63,866 nt of DNA, taken from assembly GCA_023807065.1 (NCBI GenBank), contig JAJJLU010003511.1, positions 1-63,866 on the forward strand, read 5' to 3'. The position numbers were made by a program, and so were the translations under genes. The stretch is from Isotricha intestinalis. Taxonomy: Eukaryota; Ciliophora; Litostomatea; Vestibuliferida; Isotrichidae. The notes beneath the pieces are model-generated. The model was not told the origin of the DNA, did no database searches, and saw only the letters and a list, made by a program, of their open reading frames with translations. Shown piece by piece: positions 40,701-51,033 of this stretch. Position 1 is the stretch's first letter. Every line of letters begins with the position of its first letter.

Positions 40701-43700
40701 TCCAATTGTATTAAAATCAAAAGCATTACTCCAATTAGTATCATCTAATTTAATCATTAATTTTCCATCTTTTTGAGGAAAAGAAATTAAATTTATTTTC
40801 TCTTTTTGTAAGATTATTGGTTTTCTTTTATCATCTTCTTTTTCATATTTCTTATTATTAGTAGATAAACAATATAAATTTGAATTTAATCTATTTGTTA
40901 TTAAATAATCAAAGAAGAAAATATATCTTAATGATTCAGTTGAAAATTGATCTAATTTTAATAAATTTGTATTAACATTTAAATTTTTTGATGTTGGAAC
41001 TTTAGCAACATGCATTGTAATTTCCGGAAAATTTTCATCATTAGAATATAAAGTTAAATGATGAATTTTATCTCTGATTGCAAATTCTCTACTTTCATAT
41101 TTCGTATTATAATAATCTAAAATAATTTTAACATTATTAATACTTGTTTGAGGAACTAAATCATAAAAAACTTCTGTATTTAAAGGCTTTAAATTTATCT
41201 CTTTTTCATCTTTTTTTATTAATAAAGGAAAAGGTAATGAATTATAAAATTCAACACAATTTTGAATATGAATTAAGTAATGATATGAATCAGTAATTCT
41301 TTTATCTTTTGGATTTTTTAATATTGTTTTTCCATTAACTTTATTTGTTTCTTTTTTTTCTTCTTCTTCTTCAATTTCTGGTTTTTGACTTAATAATTCT
41401 TGTTCAATTGATTTATATGTTTTATAATCAAAACATAAATAAGAAATATTTCCTTCTTTATCTTGAACAGGAGTAATTTTAGAATTTTCATTATTATCAT
41501 AATTTTTTAATATTTGATCAGTAACTAATTTAAAAGTAGGATTTTTATCATTTTCATGTTCTTTTTTAAAAACTTTTTTCTTTTTTTCTCTTTCATCTAA
41601 AATTTTATTATCAATTTTTTTAACTAATAATTCATTGATATTATCATATATTTTTTGAGAAGGTCCATTTTCATAAACACTAACTGAAATTTCAGGTTTT
41701 TCAGCTTTACTTAACATCCAAGTTATAGGAATTGGACCTCTTTGTTTTTTTTTAATATGAATACAATTATCTTGAATTGAATCATCATTTATTTTAATAT
41801 ATATATCATCATATTTAGTATGATTTAAAAATAATATTGAACATGTAAATGTTATTTCTTTTATTAAACCTGATGTATCTACTCTTATTAATATTTCAAC
41901 ATCTTTAATTTTTCCATCTTGATTTATTTTAACATTAAATTGTCTTATTAGATTTTTTGAGAAATTAATTCCTGATATTATTACATCATTATCAAAGGAA
42001 AAAGAAAATTTATCTTTTAATATTTTATTTTTAATAATTGAAGGTCCTAATGCTTCAGCAAGGGAATTTTTAGTAAAATTATATGAAGTACCTTTTTTTA
42101 TTTCATATTTAACTTTTGGATTTGCTTCAAACCAGAAATACATAGGTAAACCTAATTTATTAGTTAATTTTAATATAATTTCTTTTTTTTGCTTATAATT
42201 TTCATCATCTCTTTTAACAACATTTTGATTTTCTAAATCAAGTTTTTTCCATAAATCTTCACTTTGATAATACTTAGTTAAAAACATATTTAAAACTTTC
42301 ATTGAATTAGAAGAAATATTAATATTTAACATATCTTTAGAAGTAATTTCCATTTTATTTCTTGTCATAGGATCAACTTGTAGCATATTAATTTTCATTC
42401 CGAAAGGTTCAATAAAAGGTTCAAAGTCACTTAAAACTAAATTATAATAATATATTTCTAATTCAAATACCATATCCATATATTGATATAAATTTTGAAA
42501 ATTATATTGTTCCATTGGAATTGATGTTGCTGTTATTATTTCTATTATTGCATTACCCATATTATCTTTATCTCTTGGTTTTGAATTTGAAATATATTTT
42601 AAATTTAATTTATTAAATCCTACATCCATTAAAACTTTTTTTCTCACTGTTGTATTATCAAATATTGTAAATGATGTTTTATCTATTTTTACATTTACAT
42701 CTAAAAAATTATTAAATTTAGATATATTTCTAACATCTTCTTTTTCTAATTTTAATTTAATATCTTTATATCTTCTCGTGAAGTGTTTTTGTAATTTATT
42801 TTTAATAATAATTCTTCTAATTGTATTTCTTAAATTTGGTTTTCTATTATTTTCTTTTAATTTATTTTTTCCATTTTCAATTCCAATTTGTTCAGGTTTA
42901 AGATAAGGAACATATTTTTCTTGCATATCAGTATAATAAAATTTCATAGAATCATTATATAATTGAGTTAATTTTCTAATTTGTCTAAAACCAAAATTTA
43001 AAAGAAGAGGTTCGAATAATACATCTATATTAGAAACATATATTTTATTTTCTGGGACAATATAAGATTTAATTTGACAAGTCATTCTAAAATTTGATAA
43101 TAATTTCTCAGTGACTAAATTTTGAGTAAATTTATTTTGTGAAGGAACATAATATATTAAATCCATATCAGCATCATAAAACATTACATTCATAATACTA
43201 TCATTAACTTTATAATCTTGTTTAATTAATTTTTTTTTTGGCATTTCATAAACATTAGTAATATCTTGTTTCCATTCTTGAATATATATCATATCAAAAT
43301 TAATAGAAAAAATAGGAGTGTCAATTTTACTTGCATCTAAAGGCATTTTTAAAACAGTATCATTCATATTTACTGTTACTTTTAAAACATTTATTACATT
43401 TTCTGTTTTGGTGATAGTATCTCTTAATCCAAATAAAAATTTCTTTGCTGCTAATCCTTTTAATTGATTTTTTATTTTTAAATTTTCTTTTTCATTATTA
43501 TCTGTTAATTCTCTTGATAATTTCATCCATGGTGCAGTTTCATTTTCTGATTCTTTTTCTTCTTCTTTTATAATTTGTAACTTATTTCCTTCTTTTTTAT
43601 CTTTTTTTATTTCATTTTCTTTTCCATCTTTTATTGATGAAGCTTTACTTCTATTTTCATAAACTACTTTTACTTTATCAAAAAATTTATTATTTAATTT

Positions 43701-46700
43701 CTCTCTTTGCTTTTTTTTAATATATTCTAAATTTTTCTTTTTTTCTTCTTCTCTTATTCTTTCTGCGTTTGGATTATTTTTTTCTACTTCACCACACATT
43801 TCACAATATTTTTCATAATAATACATTGAAAATTGATATAATCTTAAAATAGAATCTAAACCAATAACAATATTTAAATTATTTATATCAATAATAGTTT
43901 CTGATTTATTGCTGCTTTTGATATAACAAAATAATATTGTTATAAAACTATTTATATTTTGACTATCAGTTTGAGAAGATTCAACTAAACAATCAAAATG
44001 TGGATTTATTAATTTTTCTTTATTAATTGATAAATCTTTATCATATAATCCTATATTAGAAATATCTAATTTAAAATACATATCTGAATTATCTGTTGTT
44101 GAGAAAACCATCAAATAATCATTTTGTTGATATATTAAATAATCATTTACTGATAAATCTCTATAATTTTTTCTCATTATTAAAGCTACTTTTTTTATTC
44201 TAAAAATAAAATTAAAACTTTTTCTCATTTTCTCTATATCTGATATTGAAGTTTCTCTTGCAGTTGTATTTTTACCAACTTCAGCAAATTTTTTAACAAA
44301 ATTTAAATATTTTTTTTTTTTCTTTTTTTCTTTCAATTCTTCTTCAATTTTCTTTTTCTCTTCTTCTTTTTTTTTCTTTTCTTCATTTTCTTTTTCAATT
44401 CCTTTTTGAACTTCATCTCCTTTTTTTTTCATATAATTTTTAATATCATCCATTTCAGTAGATTTACTTACTCCTCCTTTTTTTTTTAAATCATCATCCA
44501 TTTCTTTTGAAAGTAAATTACCTTCATTATACATTGATTTTAAATAATCTATCATAAATAATATTTGAAATTCTGATATACTAAATTCAAAAGTAGGAAT
44601 ATTAATTTCTATTATCATTGCATCAAAATTCTTATTTTCTGATTCTATTATCATTTTACAACTTATTTCCATATCAAAGTCTTTAACTAATATTTCTTCA
44701 TTTCCTATATAATTATTTTTAGCTGTACAATTTTCAATCGTTGACATTTTTATACCTTCTAATCTAACAATATAATCATCATATAATAAATTAGGGTCTT
44801 TTATTGTTTTATAATCTATATTTAAATCTTGTCTTGGAGGTAATTTAGTAGTTATTATTAATTTACCACAATTCAAATATATACATTTCTTATTTTTTTT
44901 ATCCATTATATTTAGAGGAATTAGTAATATAGGACTATTAAAAGTAATATCTAAATCAATATTAAAATGTTGATAATCACCTCCTAAAAATTTATCAATA
45001 TAACCTTCTTGAATATATTTAGAAACTGATTCAGATGCATAAGAAGTAATTTCAGCAAAATTAATATTTTGATTCATTGCATCCATTACTTTATAATTAA
45101 TATATTGCAAGATATATAAATTTATAACTAAATAAAGTTGTCTTGTTGTTGTCATCATAAATCTATAATTACTTTTTTCAAATTTTGGATTCATTTCAAA
45201 TTCCATATAAAGAACTTTAGAAGTTTTATCCTCATTTTTTTCACCAAATAATATTTTATCATAATCTTCATTTGAGACTTTATCTTGTGAAATAGAACAA
45301 TTTAATAAACTCATTTTATATAATTGACCATTTTTTCTTATTTCACCATCAATAATAAAATCTTCAGAAATAAAATCAACTAATTTTCTTCCAAATGCCC
45401 ATTGCTTATTAGATAATTGTTTCATATTTTCATATATAGTAAAAATAGAAGTTGTAATTTTAAAAGAAGCATGATAAATAACATATTCATCAGGTAAATC
45501 AAAATATTCATCAACTTCAACTTTAGATTCTTTTTTCTCTATGTTTTTTTTATCAGATATATTTTTTTGTTTTTCTTTTAATTTTTCTAATTCTTTTTTT
45601 AATTGTTCTATTTTAACTTCATCATAACCAAACCATCTTCCTTCTTCTGTTTTAATTTCAGCTTCTAAATCAGTTATTTTTTTCACTATATCTAATTGAG
45701 TTAAAGCATCTGAACGCATAGTTTGAATTTGCTCATAAGTTAATCCATTTTCTATTTTTAATAAATCGTCAGGAAGTAAAAAAGCATCATTTTTATTTAT
45801 ATATTTTTGTTTATAATAATTTAAATAGCCTTCTATATATTTTTTCTCTTCTTCTTCTGTTATTTTTTTTGTATAATAATCTTTTGATATACCTAATTGA
45901 TAATAGAAATTTAAATTTATGTATGCTAATACTTTGAATAAAGTTTCTATTTGTTTTAAAGTTAATCCAAAATCTAAACTTGGGAAAATTAAAGAAGCAT
46001 CATATTTTGGTTTTTTATTTTTCACATTATCATTTAAAGCAACATTTAAATCCATATCCAAATAATGCAATAAATATTCATGACTCATTTTATCATGAGA
46101 ATGAACATAAACTTCACTCATACAATAAGCATAAAAATCAATTTGATCTTTCATAAATTTTTTTAATTCATTATCAATATCATCCATAACTTTTTGATCA
46201 ATTAATTTTTTATAATCAATATCTTCTTCTTTAGCATAACAATCCATAAAAATAGAAAAATTATCAATTTTAATGACTTTATAATTGATTTCCTTATAAG
46301 GAATTTGCTCATTAGGATCTTTAGGTAATTTATAATCAGATCTTGTAGTTTGAATGACAATTCCTCCTAAAATCATACCTAAACTATAAGGAATTTTAGG
46401 ATAAGAAACAGCATCATCAAATCTAAAAACAACATCATTAATAATAATTTGTATATTATTCATAATTTGTTGAACCATTCCAGGACCTTCATTTTGTAAT
46501 TGAGAAACTTGATTATTTAATTGTTCAACATTTGTTAATTGAGATTGTTTATATAATTCCATTGCTTCTATTTCTTTGTCTTTATTTAATTTATCTATAT
46601 TTTTCTGACGAGCATGAAAAAATACTTTATCTACATATACTTTTATTGGATATAAATAAAATCGAGGCATTTGTAATTCTAATTTTAATTTTCCTACATA

Positions 46701-46877
46701 TCCATTTACTAATTCTAAATAAGGAAGATTCATTGTTTGAAATATTTCTGGCTTTATTTTTAAATTTTGCATTTCTACTATTCCTGACCATATTGATGCT
46801 GTTGTTTGACTTGTGTTTATTTCCAAGAAATTTGCTAAGTATCGCTCTACTATGAAGTTTACTATTGTGCTTGTCAT
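37740..46877 (-). CDS. VPS13: VPS13-family bridge-like lipid transfer protein
   Basis: This 3045-aa protein is encoded by one 9.1-kb exon. The N-terminus is a chorein domain (NFIVERYLANFLEIN; LPYLELVNGYVGKLKLELQM). The middle is the long beta-groove (RBG) region. A VAB/SHR-BD region lies at about 2000-2300. The C-terminal VPS13_C/ATG2_C-like helices follow (GFVQGPTQFAKGLGRGIAGL; GVKGFFKGLGSGLLG), and then a PH-like domain (about 2830-2960). VPS13 proteins sit at organelle contact sites and move bulk phospholipid. A Lys/Glu coiled insert (about 830-870) and acidic linkers interrupt the groove. The segment around 38690-38890 has unusually high GC and different codon choice. It ends TAA after a Lys/Asp-rich tail. 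Confidence 0.95.
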   Translation of the reverse strand: MTSTIVNFIVERYLANFLEINTSQTTASIWSGIVEMQNLKIKPEIFQTMNLPYLELVNGYVGKLKLELQMPRFYLYPIKVYVDKVFFHARQKNIDKLNKDKEIEAMELYKQSQLTNVEQLNNQVSQLQNEGPGMVQQIMNNIQIIINDVVFRFDDAVSYPKIPYSLGMILGGIVIQTTRSDYKLPKDPNEQIPYKEINYKVIKIDNFSIFMDCYAKEEDIDYKKLIDQKVMDDIDNELKKFMKDQIDFYAYCMSEVYVHSHDKMSHEYLLHYLDMDLNVALNDNVKNKKPKYDASLIFPSLDFGLTLKQIETLFKVLAYINLNFYYQLGISKDYYTKKITEEEEKKYIEGYLNYYKQKYINKNDAFLLPDDLLKIENGLTYEQIQTMRSDALTQLDIVKKITDLEAEIKTEEGRWFGYDEVKIEQLKKELEKLKEKQKNISDKKNIEKKESKVEVDEYFDLPDEYVIYHASFKITTSIFTIYENMKQLSNKQWAFGRKLVDFISEDFIIDGEIRKNGQLYKMSLLNCSISQDKVSNEDYDKILFGEKNEDKTSKVLYMEFEMNPKFEKSNYRFMMTTTRQLYLVINLYILQYINYKVMDAMNQNINFAEITSYASESVSKYIQEGYIDKFLGGDYQHFNIDLDITFNSPILLIPLNIMDKKNKKCIYLNCGKLIITTKLPPRQDLNIDYKTIKDPNLLYDDYIVRLEGIKMSTIENCTAKNNYIGNEEILVKDFDMEISCKMIIESENKNFDAMIIEINIPTFEFSISEFQILFMIDYLKSMYNEGNLLSKEMDDDLKKKGGVSKSTEMDDIKNYMKKKGDEVQKGIEKENEEKKKKEEEKKKIEEELKEKKKKKKYLNFVKKFAEVGKNTTARETSISDIEKMRKSFNFIFRIKKVALIMRKNYRDLSVNDYLIYQQNDYLMVFSTTDNSDMYFKLDISNIGLYDKDLSINKEKLINPHFDCLVESSQTDSQNINSFITILFCYIKSSNKSETIIDINNLNIVIGLDSILRLYQFSMYYYEKYCEMCGEVEKNNPNAERIREEEKKKNLEYIKKKQREKLNNKFFDKVKVVYENRSKASSIKDGKENEIKKDKKEGNKLQIIKEEEKESENETAPWMKLSRELTDNNEKENLKIKNQLKGLAAKKFLFGLRDTITKTENVINVLKVTVNMNDTVLKMPLDASKIDTPIFSINFDMIYIQEWKQDITNVYEMPKKKLIKQDYKVNDSIMNVMFYDADMDLIYYVPSQNKFTQNLVTEKLLSNFRMTCQIKSYIVPENKIYVSNIDVLFEPLLLNFGFRQIRKLTQLYNDSMKFYYTDMQEKYVPYLKPEQIGIENGKNKLKENNRKPNLRNTIRRIIIKNKLQKHFTRRYKDIKLKLEKEDVRNISKFNNFLDVNVKIDKTSFTIFDNTTVRKKVLMDVGFNKLNLKYISNSKPRDKDNMGNAIIEIITATSIPMEQYNFQNLYQYMDMVFELEIYYYNLVLSDFEPFIEPFGMKINMLQVDPMTRNKMEITSKDMLNINISSNSMKVLNMFLTKYYQSEDLWKKLDLENQNVVKRDDENYKQKKEIILKLTNKLGLPMYFWFEANPKVKYEIKKGTSYNFTKNSLAEALGPSIIKNKILKDKFSFSFDNDVIISGINFSKNLIRQFNVKINQDGKIKDVEILIRVDTSGLIKEITFTCSILFLNHTKYDDIYIKINDDSIQDNCIHIKKKQRGPIPITWMLSKAEKPEISVSVYENGPSQKIYDNINELLVKKIDNKILDEREKKKKVFKKEHENDKNPTFKLVTDQILKNYDNNENSKITPVQDKEGNISYLCFDYKTYKSIEQELLSQKPEIEEEEEKKETNKVNGKTILKNPKDKRITDSYHYLIHIQNCVEFYNSLPFPLLIKKDEKEINLKPLNTEVFYDLVPQTSINNVKIILDYYNTKYESREFAIRDKIHHLTLYSNDENFPEITMHVAKVPTSKNLNVNTNLLKLDQFSTESLRYIFFFDYLITNRLNSNLYCLSTNNKKYEKEDDKRKPIILQKEKINLISFPQKDGKLMIKLDDTNWSNAFDFNTIGVEGVVKMDKKIEVIDDSKKKKDDLKVSMDVACLISNSENYLYSVVLVFEQRYLLINNLGFDVYYMQEGEEAGYNYYLKDKSQQDLIYTKEKRIYRIGIENPNNNNEINWSGPFDVENVEDFDLMIKIDKKEIDKYPKNIFTYNGEEYYILIRMINQTYDKGIIYIMLNIPHYPYLEIDNKTNSLVKIYESKNSEPLIINPRERVPFVWKSTIDLKDTLECEVYGSKKTFSFSKFDKNTYNISTQDPEYKEIEIVRAIILSVITKNLQNTRCLKIEESEYQPEDQTMIEKIFFRNKKRPTTMDINCDFKGMGLSIIDDIPKEVFYISMYGLKAGYKNNVLSLNNDSKIENTENMTFYMKNFQIDYCKNDSLKNIIYPKVQIIPSNEEKYENSNEEIVPFLSMLVVRQYTRNITTDEQVTKYPQIDITMQEFNIKVEQYEMNNLLYIMNDYMSLLDYYYNTEKKPEIVEEENLKEKIEIPITKLSRENENISKMLINFLLIGAIKFNLTLRLDLASFQSESIPKTLIRILGSIGNSFARISESPLKFTEKIFQNVYIDYYSLMWKLIGDYTKQGILQIYKILGSLDLIGNPVKLIDNIGTGFFELINEPRKGFVQGPTQFAKGLGRGIAGLLSGVVGGTFDAIGKITGTLYAATQSATGHTREAIVDEEDEPGNVLSGTAQGLIGGGKELLKGITGIFLNPYRKAKKQGVKGFFKGLGSGLLGAIISPVAAVLKITNSIAVGIKNTFKLLTKTTLKTERFRFPRVIVEGEPIKCYDEEAAEAKEALFRLMKIDTDNIIYNADFQSGDKGFDDKICTVILTDKLIVVVYDLSKVIFNVKLKHIKKCTLHFVNNVYVVVFKLDDESTKGFKLTNECGNIACSLYDLFTEMLDAKNLKTIKTLIKKQSTNMSTSMVNNINTNNTLRSGNINLDFSEQNIKSNYDNTIPNSGSVFNANSIPESEYSDAKSHVEQNEEDKKTDDNKLLMDKID
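38690..38890 (-). other. GC-rich island within the VPS13 C-terminal region
   Basis: By count, 38701-38820 is about 46% GC, against roughly 20% in surrounding coding DNA. It uses C- and G-ending codons (GCC, CTC, GGC, CAG, AGC) that are rare in the rest of the gene. It encodes the Gly/Ala-rich amphipathic helices of the VPS13_C domain. Confidence 0.75.
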
Positions 46878-47485
46878 TTTTTTTTATATTTTTTATTTTT
46901 TTAATTTTTTTAGTTTATTAATTAATTCGTTTATTTTACTTTTTTGAATATTTGTTTTTCTATTTTTATAATAAAAATAAGTGGAAGAAGTTTGTTTTAA
47001 AGGTTTTTTTGTAAATTGTTTTTAATGAAAGGCTTTATATTATTTTATATATTAATTTTTATAAGAATGTTATTTAATGTAATTACTAGTTTTTTATAAA
47101 ATATTTTAAAGATTATTATAATGTATTTATTTCTAATATTTAGAAAATATATAATATTAACTTTTAATCATATATTTATTTTTGCTAAACAATAGATATC
47201 TGCCTTTAACATTATAAATTAAATTTAATAAATTAAAAAGTTTAAATGCTTTAAAAAGAAAAGAATATAATTTAAAAAATATATAAGTAAAACGAATAAT
47301 TACATATCTTTATTTAGAAATTATTTGATTATTAACTTTTATGTGTTTAAAATATTAAAATTTTTATTTAAAATATTCGATATATTCTTTAAATATAATA
47401 TAATAAAAAAAAATACAACATTTAAAAAAAAATTTAAATTTGAAATATAAATATAATTTAATAAAAAAATATACTACAATTAATA
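46878..47485. other. Intergenic region, about 600 bp
   Basis: Promoter side of VPS13 next to 46877, otherwise AT-rich spacer with no recognisable element. Confidence 0.4.
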
Positions 47486-48547
47486 TTAAATATTTAAATT
47501 TATAATTAATTCATATTCTTTAGGAACATTATATTGATATATTAATTTTTTTAATTTCATTTGTTTTGTGAGTACAGGATTTTTTCTACTTAAATAAACT
47601 TCAGGAGATTTTGTTTTAATAAAATCATAATTAGGTTGATAAAACCCAAGAGGAGGAATAATAGATTTTTTAGGTAAAAAACTCCCAAGTTCTAAATTTG
47701 AACTCATTTTATTAAATTCAATTAAACCTTTAATTTTATTAGGAGAAAAAGATTCTTTCACTTCAGTATTACAAATAATATTTGAAGTAATATTTTCACT
47801 TATTAAAGGTTTTCTCCATGAATATTTACTAAATCTTAATGCATTATTTCTTCTTCCACTATATCTATTATTATTATCATCATCTAAATTTAAATTTGAT
47901 TTTACTTTATCTAAACTTAAATTTCTATTTCTTCTATTTATATTTTTTATTATTTTACTATTATTATTACTTGATTTTTCACTATTTATACTATTATTTA
48001 TTTCATTTTCTTCTTTTTTTGGTGAATTAACTTTTTTTCTTTCTTCTAATTTTTTATTAGGAATATAACCATTTCCAATAAATATTTTTGGTAAGTTTTT
48101 TCTTATTGAATTATAATTAGGATGATACCATCCTATTGATGGTACTTGAGATAAATTTTTTTTTGTTTTTAAACTTACTTTTTTTTCATATTTTTCATCA
48201 TCTTTTGTTTTAATTAATTTTAATTTTTCTTTATATTCTTTTTTTTTTAATTCTTCTAATTTAGTTTCTTTTTGTAATTCTTTTAAAAAACGTTTATAAT
48301 TTGCTAAATCAAAACTTCCTGATTGAAAACTATGAATATAATTGGATGAAGGATTTTCATTATATAAATGAATATCTCTTGGTCTTTTTCTCCCTGAATG
48401 TAATTCATTATAAAATTTATTAAAACATTTATCTCCAAATAATTGGTTTAATTCCTCAGAATATTTTGAAAATGAATATTGTTTTTCCATTTCTTGAAAC
48501 ATTTTTAAATTTTCTCTTCTATCTTCTTTATATAGTTTTTCTTCCAT
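47486..48547 (-). CDS. Repeat protein with G-(W/F)-Y-x-PNY motifs, probably cytoskeletal
   Basis: This 353-aa protein has two related motifs, PSIGWYHPNYNSIRKNLP (about 139-156) and PPLGFYQPNYDFIKTKSP (about 300-317). They are separated by a Lys/Asn/Ser-rich linker that also carries RFSKYSWRKPL. Such Pro-Gly-Tyr-Pro repeats resemble, without being identical to, the short repeats of microtubule-associated sperm-tail (STPGR-like) proteins. The N-terminus is helical and charged. Family not identified. It is divergent to the coiled-coil gene at 48628 with 80 bases between ATGs. Confidence 0.75.
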   Translation of the reverse strand: MEEKLYKEDRRENLKMFQEMEKQYSFSKYSEELNQLFGDKCFNKFYNELHSGRKRPRDIHLYNENPSSNYIHSFQSGSFDLANYKRFLKELQKETKLEELKKKEYKEKLKLIKTKDDEKYEKKVSLKTKKNLSQVPSIGWYHPNYNSIRKNLPKIFIGNGYIPNKKLEERKKVNSPKKEENEINNSINSEKSSNNNSKIIKNINRRNRNLSLDKVKSNLNLDDDNNNRYSGRRNNALRFSKYSWRKPLISENITSNIICNTEVKESFSPNKIKGLIEFNKMSSNLELGSFLPKKSIIPPLGFYQPNYDFIKTKSPEVYLSRKNPVLTKQMKLKKLIYQYNVPKEYELIINLNI

Positions 48548-48627
48548 TATTAATATAACTATTATTTTTTTGTGTAGAATTTTATTTAATAATTTTTTAA
48601 TTGAGTTTAATTGAAAATAATTAATAA

Positions 48628-50016
48628 ATGACAGAAGAAAAAGAAGAAGAAAATGAAAATTTATATATGAATATTCCTTTAAATGATAATGAAGAATCTG
48701 AAATTAATCAATTAATCAATGAAGAAAAAATAAATGATCTTAATGAAAAAAATGAAAAGTTTTTAAAAAGTGAAATTGAAGAAGAAATAGAAAAAAATGA
48801 TATAGAAAGGAAAAATGAAGTTAAAAAAGAAAAAAATTACTTACAAAGTGAATATAAAAATGAAGAAGAAGAATCAATGATGAAATATCAAAAAAATTTA
48901 GAAATATATAAAAAATTAACAAATTCTTTAAAATCAACTTGTTTAGAAATTGAAGAAACTTTAAATTCAATATATTATTCTAAAAAAAAATCACAACAAA
49001 AAAATACAAAAAATAACAAATTAACAATAGATAATGATTATAAAGAAATAAAATTATATAAAGATAAAATAGAAGAAATAAGAAAAAAATTAGATATAAT
49101 AATAAATATTAATAAAATAGATGAACTTGAAAGTTCTGAATTTGATAAAAAAAAAATATATGAATCATTAAAAGAGGAAAAATCTTCTTCAAAAAATAAA
49201 TATTCACAATTAAATACGATTAATAAAAATAGTAAAGATAATGAACAAAGATATGAAATAATTAATTTAAATAATAAAATTTCCAATTTAAAAGAACAGA
49301 TAAGAATAAAAAAAGAATATTTAGAAATATCTCAAATTAAAATTCAAAAACAAAACATAAAAATTGAAATAATTGAAAATCAATGTAAAACTATAAACGA
49401 AAATATTCAATATAAAAAAAAGAAAGATATAAGTAATTTTAAAGAAATTAATGAAGAATTAAATTTAGATTATAATAAATTAGACAAATCAAAACAAAAA
49501 AGTTACTTTAAATCAATGGAAAGAATTTATATCAATTTGATTAAAGAAAAAAAGGAATTAAAAGATAAATTAGAATCTAAAATTGATTTTTTATTAACAG
49601 AAATAATGAAAATAGATGAAAATATAACTTTAACCAAACAAGAATTAGAAAAAAGAAGGAAAAGCCAAGAAATTGAAAGTTCTATACCTGATAAAAATAT
49701 TTATTTAATGAATCTTAAAAAAAAAAGACCAAATAAAAGAGTTATTCTAGATAATAAATATATTCCTTTTAATTCAAACAGTAAAGTTATTAAGTCACCA
49801 TTTAATATTAGTCCTCTATTATGTAAACAAAAAGGTTTTATTCATAATAATCAATTAATTCATCATATAAAATCTCATGAAGATTTAAAACATAGTATAA
49901 ACAAAAATTTAAAAAAGGAGAGTTTAAATGATAAATATATATTAACAAACAATAAAAATGAGAATAATTCAAATCAAAGATATTTAGCTTATTCAAATAG
50001 TGAAAAAAATATATAA
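48628..50016 (+). CDS. Coiled-coil protein, 462 aa, unknown function
   Basis: It starts MTEEKEEENENLYMNIPLND. An acidic N-terminus (1-80) is followed by long Lys/Glu/Ile heptad-like stretches (about 90-345), typical of a rod-like coiled coil. A basic tail (RPNKRVILDNKYIPFNSN) and a low-complexity end follow. No motor, membrane or catalytic motifs. Paired head-to-head with the PNY-repeat gene, consistent with a structural pair, but this is inference. Confidence 0.75.
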   Translation: MTEEKEEENENLYMNIPLNDNEESEINQLINEEKINDLNEKNEKFLKSEIEEEIEKNDIERKNEVKKEKNYLQSEYKNEEEESMMKYQKNLEIYKKLTNSLKSTCLEIEETLNSIYYSKKKSQQKNTKNNKLTIDNDYKEIKLYKDKIEEIRKKLDIIININKIDELESSEFDKKKIYESLKEEKSSSKNKYSQLNTINKNSKDNEQRYEIINLNNKISNLKEQIRIKKEYLEISQIKIQKQNIKIEIIENQCKTINENIQYKKKKDISNFKEINEELNLDYNKLDKSKQKSYFKSMERIYINLIKEKKELKDKLESKIDFLLTEIMKIDENITLTKQELEKRRKSQEIESSIPDKNIYLMNLKKKRPNKRVILDNKYIPFNSNSKVIKSPFNISPLLCKQKGFIHNNQLIHHIKSHEDLKHSINKNLKKESLNDKYILTNNKNENNSNQRYLAYSNSEKNI

Positions 50017-51033
50017 AGTTTTATTATCATTATATTGATACTTTATCTTCTATTCTTGGGTTATAGTTAATTTATAAAAGTAAAAAATGAAAATAGAAAT
50101 ATGATATTTTCCTAGAAATGAATTAATTAAAAAAAAATTAAAATTAATATTAATATAAATTTTATATTTTTCAAATTATCAAAAAAATTATTTTTTGAAT
50201 TTAAAAAATAAAAAAAATCTTTTAACAACGTTAACATGACTTAAGCTTCATTTGAATTATATTTAGTATTTTTATTCAACAATAATTGTTATGAAAAATA
50301 ATGATAAAAATATATAATATATAATATACTAGTAATATTTTTTATGAATATAAATTCATTTATATGATATCTATATAAATTAAATTGAAACAGCAAACAA
50401 AATTCTAATAACATAAAATTTATTATTAATTTTGACTATGTTTTAACTCCCTAACCCTAATAAATACCCCCTTTCTTTAAAGATTTTTCAATTAGTTTTT
50501 GATAGGATTTATTGAAAAATCTATGAAATATCTTATAATATCATAAAAAATATCTTTATATAAGTTTTTTAATATTTATAATTTGTAACGAAAACAATGA
50601 TTTTTTATTTCCCAATTAAAAAAGGCAAAAATGAAATAATTTTGATGCAAAATTTTTCGATTTTAGAAAAAACTGAAACTCATTTAAAAAAAGAATTATA
50701 AGTTATTAAAGTTTATAATATAAAATTAAGAATAATCTAAAATTAACAATATTCATCAATCACACTTGAAACTTTTTTAATAAATTTTGATATTAGATAT
50801 AAACATTCCACTTTCGAAAGAAATGAAAAAAAAATTTGGATTAAAAAATATAATGATAGTGTGAAGATGATATAATATATATTTTTCCAATAAAATATAA
50901 ATAATGTATAACACTTTTATCTAAAATACAATAATTAATTAAAATATATAAAAAAAAAATTTAAAAAAATAAAAAAAATAAAAAAAACAATTAAATCAAA
51001 TTAAAAAAATAAACAATCAATAATAATTCCTCT
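50017..51033. other. Intergenic region, about 1 kb, with a short C-rich tract
   Basis: Convergent spacer. The only notable element is a C-rich tract at 50448-50471 containing CCCTAACCCTAA followed by a run of C, in otherwise about 85% AT DNA. No gene or RNA recognised. Confidence 0.4.
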
